The notes under the pieces were generated by a model. It saw only the letters and a program-made list of their open reading frames with translations, was not told the origin of the DNA and did no database searches. A program made the position numbers and the translations under genes. A DNA stretch of 10,619 nucleotides, taken from NCBI GenBank assembly GCA_900556715.1, contig USPM01000025.1, positions 1-10,619 on the forward strand. Reading direction: 5' to 3'. Shown here piece after piece: positions 1 through 5,654 of the stretch. How positions within the stretch are numbered: position 1 is the stretch's first letter; every line of letters starts with the position of its first letter. The DNA comes from an uncultured Megamonas sp. Lineage in GTDB: Bacteria; Bacillota_C; Negativicutes; Selenomonadales; Selenomonadaceae.

Positions 1-780
1 CCTACTTTAACAATCTATAAAAATACAGAAACTGGCGATTTAACTATCAGTGGTGTAGGTGAATTGCATCTTGATGTAGCTATTGAAAAACTCTTAAATA
101 AATTTGGTGTTACTGCTAAACTTTATAAACCTGCTATTGCTTATCGTGAAACAATCCGTGGTACTAGCAAAGTTGAAGGAAAACATAAAAAACAAAGTGG
201 CGGACATGGTCAATATGGCGATGTTTGGTTAGAATTTAGCCCAGGAGAATTAGGTAGTGGTGTTACATTCACCGAAACAATCGTAGGCGGTGCTGTTCCT
301 CGTCAATATATTCCTGCTGTAGAAAAAGGCGTTCGTGAAACACTTCAAACTGGCATTTTAGCTGGTTATCCAATGGTTGATATCAAAGTAAATCTTTTCG
401 ATGGTTCTTATCATACTGTTGACTCTTCAGAAATGGCTTTTAAAACAGCAGCAGCTCTTGCTATAAAAAAAGGTATTCCTGAAGCAAAACCTGTACTTTT
501 AGAACCATATTACACTTTAAAAATCACTATTCCTGAATATTATATGGGTGATGTAATCAGTGGTATCAATACAAAACGTGGTCGTATCATCAATACTGAA
601 AGTCCATCTCATGATGTCACTATTATTGAGGCTCAAGTCCCACAAGCTGAATTATATAAATATGCAACAGATTTACGCTCAGCAACTCAAGGTCGTGGAA
701 GTTATACTATGGAATTCTCTCATTATGAAGAAGTCCCTGCTAAAATCAGTGAACAAATAATTGCTGAAAGTAAAAAATAA
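1..780 (+). CDS. Elongation factor G family GTPase, C-terminal part (5' end outside the window)
   Basis: The frame is open from base 1, so this is the last 259 residues of a larger translational GTPase. The G domain and domain II lie upstream of the window. Seen directly: the end of domain III (SGVGELHLDV, about residues 17-26 of the fragment), domain IV with QSGGHGQYGDVW and the VDSSEMAFK helix, and domain V with EPYYTLKITIPEYYMGDV followed by NTKRGRI. EF-G uses domains III-V for ribosome translocation or, with RRF, for subunit recycling. The KHKKQSGGHGQYGDVW and VPRQYIPAVEKG wording resembles the EF-G-like paralogues (FusA2/EF-G2 type) more than housekeeping FusA, and no S12, S7 or tuf gene follows as in the usual str operon. 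Calling it a paralogue is an inference, because the diagnostic G domain is missing. No internal ATG is a credible start. It ends in TAA just before a strong terminator. Confidence 0.9.
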   Translation, partial: PTLTIYKNTETGDLTISGVGELHLDVAIEKLLNKFGVTAKLYKPAIAYRETIRGTSKVEGKHKKQSGGHGQYGDVWLEFSPGELGSGVTFTETIVGGAVPRQYIPAVEKGVRETLQTGILAGYPMVDIKVNLFDGSYHTVDSSEMAFKTAAALAIKKGIPEAKPVLLEPYYTLKITIPEYYMGDVISGINTKRGRIINTESPSHDVTIIEAQVPQAELYKYATDLRSATQGRGSYTMEFSHYEEVPAKISEQIIAESKK

Positions 781-804
781 ATTGTCAATCTTGTAATTTT
801 ATTT

Positions 805-846
805 ATGAGATAGTCTAATGGTTTCATTAGGCTATCTCATAGTTTT
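805..846 (+). terminator. Rho-independent terminator after the EF-G family gene
   Basis: A 16-bp stem, ATGAGATAGTCTAATG (805-820) against CATTAGGCTATCTCAT (825-840), pairs with only one G-U wobble around a GTTT loop. A short T-rich tail (TTTT at 843-846) follows, and there are T-runs upstream too. It lies 24 bp after the stop codon and separates the EF-G gene from the galactokinase promoter. Confidence 0.85.
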
Positions 847-884
847 CAGAAAATATATAAAAAATTTAAATTTAAAAATTATAC

Positions 885-913
885 TTGACAATCAAATGTA
901 AAAGTAGCATAAT
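885..913 (+). promoter_or_regulatory. Sigma-70-type promoter of the galactokinase-family gene
   Basis: The -35 box TTGACA (885-890) matches consensus perfectly. A 17-bp spacer then leads to CATAAT (908-913), five of six for the -10 box. An overlapping TATAAT at 913-918 is a perfect hexamer but would need a 22-bp spacer. The upstream stretch is very A/T-rich (about 850-880), resembling an UP element. Transcription would start near 920, giving a leader of about 90 nt. Confidence 0.8.
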
Positions 914-940
914 ATAATACATAAGATATAGTTCAGGTAT

Positions 941-969
941 AGGGATAGCATTTTTCCCTTTTTTATTTT
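941..969 (+). promoter_or_regulatory. Small leader hairpin with T-run, possible attenuator
   Basis: In the leader, AGGGA (941-945) can pair with TCCCT (955-959) around a 9-nt loop. It is followed directly by six Ts, an A and four Ts (959-969). This has the form of a weak intrinsic terminator between the promoter and the start codon. The stem has only 5 bp, so it may be a leaky terminator, a pause site or chance. I found no convincing antiterminator or known riboswitch fold around it. Confidence 0.35.
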
Positions 970-977
970 GTTATTTA

Positions 978-993
978 AAGAAAACGTTTACCA
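978..993 (+). promoter_or_regulatory. LacI-family / cre-like operator before the galactokinase-family gene
   Basis: The sequence AAGAAAACGTTTACCA centres on the palindrome AAACGTTT (982-989), the classic core of LacI/GalR-family operators. Against the CcpA cre consensus WTGNNARCGNWWWCAW I count two mismatches in sixteen positions. It lies about 60 nt downstream of the predicted transcription start and just ahead of the ribosome binding site. A bound repressor would therefore block elongating polymerase. This suits sugar induction or catabolite repression of a sugar-kinase gene. The cognate regulator is not in the window. Confidence 0.55.
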
Positions 994-998
994 AAAAT

Positions 999-1004
999 GG
1001 AGGT
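999..1004 (+). promoter_or_regulatory. Shine-Dalgarno GGAGGT that fixes the galactokinase start
   Basis: GGAGGT lies 8 nt before the ATG at 1013. The frame stays open upstream to a TTG at 968, but that codon has no such site and the extra 15 residues would cover the operator. The ATG at 1013 is therefore preferred. Confidence 0.9.
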
Positions 1005-1012
1005 ATAAAAAA

Positions 1013-2281
1013 ATGTCCAATATTATTGAATTTTTAAAATCTCAAGAAGCTAAAGAAAAACTCATGAGTCTTTACAACCTTGATGAACAGGCTGTAGATA
1101 CACAAGTTAAACGTTATCAAAAATTAGCTGATACTTTTGCTAAAGTTTATCCAGTTGATAATGCTTCTTTCTTTAGTTCTTCTGGTCGTATCGAAATCAT
1201 TGGTAACCATACTGATCACCAGCTCGGTCGTATCGTAGCTGCTAGTATTGATATGGATACAATTGCTATCGTTACTCCTAATGCTGATGGCAAAATTCAT
1301 GTAAAAAGCTTAGAATACGATGAATTTACTATTGATGTTAATGATTTATCTGTTAAAGAAGATGATTCTCGTACTGTTAAATTGATCAAAGGTATTCTCG
1401 AACGTTTTGTACAAAATGGCAGAAAAATTGGCGGGTTCACTACATTCATGACAACTACTGTATTGAGTGCTGCTGGTGTTAGCTCCTCCGCTTCTTTTGA
1501 AATGCTTATTTGTGCTATTTTAAATGATCTTTATAATAATAATGAAATTTCTACATTAGAATGTGCCAAAGCTGGTCAATGGGCTGAAAATAACAAATGG
1601 GATAAAAAATCTGGACTCTTAGACCAATTAGCATGTGCTACTGGTGGTATGATTACAATTGATTTTGCTAACTATGAACATCCTGAAGTTGTAAAATTAG
1701 ATAGTAAAGTTATTCAAGATAAATATGACTTTTTCATCACTCCTACAGGTGAAGATCATTCCGCTCTCGATGGCGAATATACAGCTATCACTGTAGAAAT
1801 GAAAGCTATATCCCAATTCTTTGGTAAAGAATACTTAAAAGATGTTAGCATGGATGATATCATGGCAAATCTTCCTGCTCTTCGCGAAAAAGCTGGCGAC
1901 CGTGCTGTACTTCGTGCAATTCACTTCATTACAGAAACAGAACGTGTTCGTAAATTAGCTGCTGAAGTAAAAGAACATGATTATAGCCATTTTGAAAAAG
2001 CTATCACTGATTCTGGTCTTTCTTCTTGGAGATTTTTACAAAACTGTGCAACACCAGATCCTAAACATCAAGGCATCGCACTTTTCCTTGCTATGAATGA
2101 AATTTATTTCCAAACTCATAAAGGTGTATGCCGTGTTCACGGTGGCGGTTTTGCTGGTTCCATTCTTTCCGTTATTCCAAAAGAAGAATCTCCTGCATTT
2201 AGAGCATTCCTCAAAGATGTTCTCAAAAATGAATATTATGAAATTCATATGCGTGATGCAGGTAGTGTTAAAGTTTTCTAA
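1013..2281 (+). CDS. galK: Galactokinase-family GHMP sugar kinase (divergent)
   Basis: This 422-residue cytoplasmic protein is within a few tens of residues of typical galactokinases (380-430). It should phosphorylate the anomeric hydroxyl of galactose or a related sugar with ATP, the entry to the Leloir pathway. GHMP motifs are in order: GRIEIIGNHTDH (58-69) corresponds to the galactokinase signature; AGVSSSA (154-160) is the ATP-binding loop; HGGGFAGS (376-383) is the C-terminal motif. The candidate catalytic pair is R59 and D204 (GLLDQLAC), both retained. The oddity is N65 in GNHTDH where classical enzymes have GEHTDY, whose Glu and Asp contact the sugar. D68 is kept. The NHTDH version occurs in a galactokinase-like branch in anaerobic Firmicutes, so the substrate could be galactose or another sugar. 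It has its own promoter, operator and terminator, and no galT or galE is next to it. Confidence 0.82.
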   Translation: MSNIIEFLKSQEAKEKLMSLYNLDEQAVDTQVKRYQKLADTFAKVYPVDNASFFSSSGRIEIIGNHTDHQLGRIVAASIDMDTIAIVTPNADGKIHVKSLEYDEFTIDVNDLSVKEDDSRTVKLIKGILERFVQNGRKIGGFTTFMTTTVLSAAGVSSSASFEMLICAILNDLYNNNEISTLECAKAGQWAENNKWDKKSGLLDQLACATGGMITIDFANYEHPEVVKLDSKVIQDKYDFFITPTGEDHSALDGEYTAITVEMKAISQFFGKEYLKDVSMDDIMANLPALREKAGDRAVLRAIHFITETERVRKLAAEVKEHDYSHFEKAITDSGLSSWRFLQNCATPDPKHQGIALFLAMNEIYFQTHKGVCRVHGGGFAGSILSVIPKEESPAFRAFLKDVLKNEYYEIHMRDAGSVKVF

Positions 2282-2317
2282 TTTAGCTCTCTCTAATTCT
2301 CTTAATATACAATCTCC

Positions 2318-2356
2318 AAAAAGCAGGCAACGAGTTATGTTGCCTGCTTTTTATTT
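2318..2356 (+). terminator. Rho-independent terminator after the galactokinase-family gene
   Basis: GCAGGCAAC (2323-2331) pairs perfectly with GTTGCCTGC (2339-2347) around a 7-nt loop. Five As before and five Ts after extend the stem to 14 bp, and further Ts follow. It lies 37 bp after the stop and makes the gene monocistronic. The A-run on its 5' side could let it act weakly on the other strand too. Confidence 0.93.
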
Positions 2357-2457
2357 TATATTCAATAGGCAAACTCTTGCTTTTTTGATAAAATAAAATA
2401 CAACTATTTCACCAATTATATTCTTATATTTAATATAAAAGAGGGTTACTATTTATC

Positions 2458-3066
2458 ATGCAAAAAGAAAATAATACATTAAATGCTAAAGACAAAGATG
2501 AGTTAAAAGCAGCTTTAGAAGCTATATTATTCATTTCTGGCGAAGCTGTCTCTCATTTTAGATTAGCTAATACTTTAAATATTACAAGTGACGAATTAGA
2601 CGAACTCATCATATCTTTACAAGAAGATTTACAAGCTAAACATCGTGGATTAGCATTAGTTAAAATTGCTGGTGGCTATCGATTATGTACAAAAATAAAA
2701 ATAGCTCCTTATCTTGAAAAATTCACTCAAGTTGTGGATAAAAAGCTCTCTCAACCTATAATGGAAACACTATCCATTATTGCTTTTAAACAACCTGTTA
2801 CTAAACAAGAAATTGAAGAAATTCGCGGTGTAAATACGGATAAAATTTTACGTCGTTTACTTGAAAGAGATCTAATCCAAGAAGTCGGTCGTAAAAAAGT
2901 TATCGGTAGACCTATATTATATGGCACTACTTCTACTTTTTTACAATGTTTTGGTTTAAATGATATAAAAGACCTGCCAGAACTACCAAACATGAGTTAT
3001 GAAGAACGTGAAAAACTCTACCAAGAAGCCAATTTATTCTCTAATGAAGACTTAAAAAATGATTAA
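2458..3066 (+). CDS. scpB: Segregation and condensation protein B
   Basis: ScpB is the small winged-helix subunit of the Smc-ScpAB condensin, which compacts the chromosome and helps separate origins. The 202-residue length is normal. Seen: an N-terminal winged-helix region (about 13-90) with LEAILFISGEAV and GGYRLCTK, then a second one (about 95-168) with the hallmark ETLSIIAFKQPVT, EIEEIRGVN, and GRPILYGTT followed by FLQCFGL. A charged tail of about 25 residues follows, as in the family. The ATG has GAGGG 12 nt upstream, a slightly long spacing; no better start is visible. scpA normally sits directly before scpB, often overlapping it. Here the upstream neighbour is a terminated sugar-kinase gene, so scpA is elsewhere or absent. 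I could not identify a clear promoter in the 100 bp ahead, although a TTGATA at 2385-2390 is a weak candidate. Confidence 0.93.
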   Translation: MQKENNTLNAKDKDELKAALEAILFISGEAVSHFRLANTLNITSDELDELIISLQEDLQAKHRGLALVKIAGGYRLCTKIKIAPYLEKFTQVVDKKLSQPIMETLSIIAFKQPVTKQEIEEIRGVNTDKILRRLLERDLIQEVGRKKVIGRPILYGTTSTFLQCFGLNDIKDLPELPNMSYEEREKLYQEANLFSNEDLKND

Positions 3067-3090
3067 AATAATTAAATAAGGTAATTTATC

Positions 3091-3900
3091 ATGGGACAAA
3101 AATTATTTACTAGTGGCGAATTTGCTAAATTTTGCAATACTACAAAAGATACATTATTCCATTATGATGATATCAATTTATTAAAACCTGCTAAAATAGC
3201 TACTAATGGCTACAGGTATTATTCAGCCAATCAAGCATTTTTATTTGATATGATTTCACTTTTAAAAGAAGTAGGTCTTAGCCTAGAGGAAATCAAAATA
3301 TATATGGATAATCGCAACACTAAAACTTTTTTATCCATGTTAAAAGAAAAAGATAAGAAAATCCATCAAGAAATAGAACGATTAAAACGACTGCGTAGCT
3401 TATTAAAAAATACAATGAATATTACACTTGATTCTTTTAATGTGGAAATTGATAAAATTACTTTCACTCATAAAGAAGAAGAATATTTTATTGTCACAGA
3501 AGGCCCTAAAACTAACGATGATAAAGCTGTTTTTTTAGCCATTTCTCAACATGCAGATTATTGTAATAAGCACAATTTTTATTATACTTTTTCTTTAGGT
3601 GAAATCATTTCTGCCGAACATATTCAAGACAAAACTTTTCGAACTACTTATTTTTGCACGAAAATAAATCGCAAAGTGAATAATAAACAATTACTCATAA
3701 AACCTGCAGGATTATATGCCATAAAATATATTCGCGGTTCTTATGATGATTTAATCAAAGCTTATGCTCAATTTGTAGAAGAGCTACACAATATGAATTA
3801 TCAAGTTATCGGAGCTTTATATGAAGAAGATATGCTCAATTATCTCTCTGAAATAGATTTTAATTATTATTTAATGAGAATAGAAGCTCGTATCCTTTAA
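3091..3900 (+). CDS. MerR-family transcriptional regulator with GyrI-like effector domain
   Basis: This 269-residue protein has the BmrR-type layout. An N-terminal MerR winged helix (about 5-75) includes TSGEFAKFCNTTKDTLFHYDDINLLKP and the wing NGYRYYS. A charged dimerisation coiled coil follows (about 77-109, rich in K, E and R). The C-terminal half (about 128-268) resembles GyrI-like/AraC effector-binding domains. Such regulators typically sense bulky, often cationic or lipophilic compounds and realign a promoter with an over-long spacer. No cysteine cluster of the metal-sensing MerR type is present, which argues against a metal sensor. The gene starts 24 bp after scpB with AAGG 9 nt before the ATG, so it is probably cotranscribed with scpB. 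No efflux pump or other obvious target lies beside it. The ligand cannot be predicted from the sequence. Confidence 0.85.
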   Translation: MGQKLFTSGEFAKFCNTTKDTLFHYDDINLLKPAKIATNGYRYYSANQAFLFDMISLLKEVGLSLEEIKIYMDNRNTKTFLSMLKEKDKKIHQEIERLKRLRSLLKNTMNITLDSFNVEIDKITFTHKEEEYFIVTEGPKTNDDKAVFLAISQHADYCNKHNFYYTFSLGEIISAEHIQDKTFRTTYFCTKINRKVNNKQLLIKPAGLYAIKYIRGSYDDLIKAYAQFVEELHNMNYQVIGALYEEDMLNYLSEIDFNYYLMRIEARIL

Positions 3901-3901
3901 C

Positions 3902-3939
3902 AAAAAAGCTATTAATAGATATTACTATTAATAGCTTTT
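3902..3939. terminator. Bidirectional AT-rich terminator between the convergent MerR and DUF3343 genes
   Basis: A perfect 15-bp inverted repeat, AAAAGCTATTAATAG (3904-3918) and CTATTAATAGCTTTT (3925-3939), surrounds a 6-nt loop. The Ts on the right serve the plus strand and the As on the left (3902-3907) serve the minus strand. It sits directly between two convergent stop codons. The stem is AT-rich, so termination may be less complete than at the GC-richer hairpins. Confidence 0.8.
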
Positions 3940-3947
3940 ACTTTCTT

Positions 3948-4193
3948 TTAACTATTTTCTGCCTTGTAGATAAGATGATACTTATTTTCTTTAAGCTCTA
4001 CAATTTGTTCGACTTCATCTTGATGAATTTTCTGTTCATCAATCAATTCACCTTCACATAAGACACAAGTCCCACAACTACTGCTCAAATCTCGTGGTAC
4101 AGGCATAATTTTAGCTTTTATATTCATTTGTTCGCATAATTTTTTAAAGCGAATGGCACCAAAATGTGCATAAAAAGTTACTATATATTTCAT
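3948..4193 (-). CDS. DUF3343 protein, putative Se/S carrier-like
   Basis: This 81-residue protein is likely cytoplasmic. Hallmarks of DUF3343 are visible: an N-terminal beta strand (YIVTFYAHFGAIRFKKLC), the PVPRDLSS turn (31-38) and a cysteine straight after it (C40). The domain co-occurs with YedE/YedF and other selenium-metabolism genes, and its conserved cysteine is thought to carry a persulfide or selenopersulfide; that role is not proven. Here the cysteine belongs to a CGTCVLC motif (C40, C43, C46), so metal binding or disulfide exchange is also possible. It is the third gene of the yedE operon, 19 bp after the TusA-like gene. No good Shine-Dalgarno precedes its ATG (only AT-rich sequence), so translation may be coupled to the gene before it. 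Confidence 0.8.
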   Translation of the reverse strand: MKYIVTFYAHFGAIRFKKLCEQMNIKAKIMPVPRDLSSSCGTCVLCEGELIDEQKIHQDEVEQIVELKENKYHLIYKAENS

Positions 4194-4212
4194 TATATTT
4201 AATATTTAACTT

Positions 4213-4419
4213 TTACTTTGTAAAAGTCAAAGTATATTCTCCATTTTGTTCAGTAACACTAACATTATAGCCTTGCTTTTTACCATAATTGCTTACATTT
4301 TCTTTAGCTGTAGGGCTATCTACTACCATTTGATATTTATTTTCTTTGCTCATCATTGCTTTGCTAAGCATAATCACAGGTTCTGGACAAGAAAGTCCTC
4401 TTGCATCTAAAATTTCCAT
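4213..4419 (-). CDS. TusA/SirA-family sulfur (selenium) carrier protein
   Basis: This 68-residue single-domain protein has the TusA fold signature: LDARGLSCPEPVIMLSKAM at the N-terminus with the active cysteine C11 in the CPxP motif. An SPTAKENVSNYGKKQGY segment (about 35-51) then leads to a final beta strand. TusA proteins accept a persulfide from a cysteine desulfurase and pass it on. Those beside YedE in anaerobes are assigned to selenium metabolism (YedF). Full YedF proteins of this kind are about 190-200 residues with a C-terminal DsrE-like domain, which is absent here. The gene is 18 bp after yedE, and its site (AGGGA, 11 nt upstream of the ATG) overlaps the end of yedE. A desulfurase that could load it is encoded divergently at 5655-6836. 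Confidence 0.87.
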   Translation of the reverse strand: MEILDARGLSCPEPVIMLSKAMMSKENKYQMVVDSPTAKENVSNYGKKQGYNVSVTEQNGEYTLTFTK

Positions 4420-4437
4420 AAATCTAAAACTCCCTCA

Positions 4438-5523
4438 TTATTTTGATTTAATACTAAATGTGTTAAAATATGCTATGAATATCGTTACAACTAGACCGAT
4501 AACTACTGCAATTTGACCATTTACCGTTGGACCATTGCCACTAGAAGCCAAACCAAAATTATGGGCAAAAGCTGCTCCGATAATTAAGCCCAAAACTGTG
4601 ATAGCACTATCAGAATTACCTTCACCTGCTAAGACTAATTGACGCAATGGACAACCGCCAAGTAATACACAACCAAAACCAGCTAATAACATACCTAAGA
4701 AATTCCAAATTCCATCTGTATGAGCTATTGGTTGTTTATCAAAACCTAAATTAAAATATGATACATCTGTGATATTTGTAAGTATTAAATTACAAATAAA
4801 CGCACTCACTAAAATAGCAACAAAACCTAATAATAATCTTGATTGACCAAATAAAATTATATCTCTTATGCCACCAACCATACATAAACGCGTACGTTGA
4901 GCCAACATACCTACAATAATACCTGCACCTAAACTAATAGCTAAAGCTGCATGTTTGCCACCTGGAGCAGAAGCACTTTCCGTAAAGTGAATAAATACTG
5001 GTGCTGTAAGTAAAAATACTAATAAAACTACAGCGATAATTGGTAAAATACTACCTTCTAATTTAGGCAATTTATATGTTCTTTTTAAACTATATCCTTT
5101 ATTTAAGAAAAATACTCCTGCCATAATGCCAGCGATAAACCCTACTAAGCCAAAAATAGCATTTAAATCTCCACCTGCTAAACGCAATATCATTCTAAAA
5201 GGACAACCTAAGAACATCAAACAGCCAATCATCACGAAAAATGCCAATATAAAACGTGTTAATGGCGAACTGCCACCTTTAGCATTAAACTCATTTTTAG
5301 CCACAGCAATTATAAAACTACCTAAAATCAAACCGATAATCTCTGGTCGAATGTATTGAACTGTTGCTGTGGAATGTAAACCTAAACCACCTGCTGTATC
5401 ACGTAAAAAACAAGCAATACAAAAACCCATATTCATAGGATTACCAAAATAAACTAAACAAGATGCTATAATACCTATAATTCCCCCTGAAAGTATAATC
5501 ATCATACTTTCATTCTTTTGCAT
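4438..5523 (-). CDS. yedE: YedE/YeeE-family membrane transporter, putative selenium transporter
   Basis: This 361-residue, very hydrophobic inner-membrane protein has about ten predicted membrane segments. It is an internal duplication. Each half carries a Cys-containing turn ending in RD (GFCIACFLRD at 33-42; RLCMVGGIRD at 212-221). About 75 residues later each half has a Gly-Cys-Pro turn (LGCPFRMILRLAGGD at 105-119; GGCPLRQLVLAGEGN at 289-303). Related YeeE proteins import thiosulfate and depend on conserved cysteines. The branch found next to TusA/YedF and DUF3343 is annotated as a putative selenium transporter. The substrate form (selenite, selenide or a thiosulfate-like species) cannot be read from sequence. 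The start is the ATG at 5523 because GGGAGG lies 8 nt upstream; a longer reading from 5568 would add 15 residues and swallow that site. It is the first gene of a three-gene operon. Confidence 0.88.
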   Translation of the reverse strand: MQKNESMMIILSGGIIGIIASCLVYFGNPMNMGFCIACFLRDTAGGLGLHSTATVQYIRPEIIGLILGSFIIAVAKNEFNAKGGSSPLTRFILAFFVMIGCLMFLGCPFRMILRLAGGDLNAIFGLVGFIAGIMAGVFFLNKGYSLKRTYKLPKLEGSILPIIAVVLLVFLLTAPVFIHFTESASAPGGKHAALAISLGAGIIVGMLAQRTRLCMVGGIRDIILFGQSRLLLGFVAILVSAFICNLILTNITDVSYFNLGFDKQPIAHTDGIWNFLGMLLAGFGCVLLGGCPLRQLVLAGEGNSDSAITVLGLIIGAAFAHNFGLASSGNGPTVNGQIAVVIGLVVTIFIAYFNTFSIKSK

Positions 5524-5531
5524 AATATATG

Positions 5532-5537
5532 CCTCCC
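5532..5537 (-). promoter_or_regulatory. Shine-Dalgarno GGGAGG that fixes the yedE start
   Basis: On the minus strand GGGAGG is 8 nt before the ATG at 5523-5521. It lies inside the longer open frame that begins at 5568, so the shorter protein is the likely product. Confidence 0.88.
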
Positions 5538-5563
5538 TTTCTATGTATATGCACAATGCGTTT

Positions 5564-5593
5564 ATCATAGCATCTAAACTTAAGCTATGTCTA
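5564..5593 (-). promoter_or_regulatory. Candidate promoter of the yedE operon
   Basis: On the minus strand, TAGACA (5593-5588, five of six to the -35 consensus) is followed by an 18-bp spacer and TATGAT (5569-5564, five of six to the -10). The transcript would start near 5557 with a leader of about 34 nt before the yedE ATG. I found no equally good promoter for the divergent gene at 5655 in the 131-bp gap. Confidence 0.55.
5566..5589. repeat. Inverted repeat in the divergent control region, candidate regulator site
   Basis: CATAGC (5566-5571) and GCTATG (5584-5589) form a perfect 6-bp dyad with a 12-nt spacer. It spans from the -10 to the -35 of the candidate yedE promoter. The size and spacing fit a dimeric regulator such as the LysR protein encoded at 6847-7746. 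A 6-bp repeat in AT-rich DNA can also arise by chance. Confidence 0.4.
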
Positions 5594-5654
5594 ATTTAAT
5601 TTATTAATATTTTTCATCTATTTATCAAAAATCATAATAAATGAGGTTTTTATC

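Noticed and set aside
968..1012. N-terminal extension of the sugar kinase from a TTG at 968
   Set aside because: The extension would cover the operator and the GGAGGT site, and the kinase family does not need the extra residues.
2097..2396. A 99-codon plus-strand open frame running from the end of the sugar-kinase gene across its terminator
   Set aside because: It lies in another frame of a well-supported gene, crosses a strong terminator, has no convincing ribosome site and its protein resembles no family.
5126..5359. A plus-strand open frame inside yedE
   Set aside because: It is antisense to conserved YedE motifs and lacks a ribosome site; it is a shadow of the coding strand.
5524..5568. 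N-terminal extension of YedE from 5568
   Set aside because: The GGGAGG site lies inside it, 8 nt before the ATG at 5523, so the shorter start is favoured.
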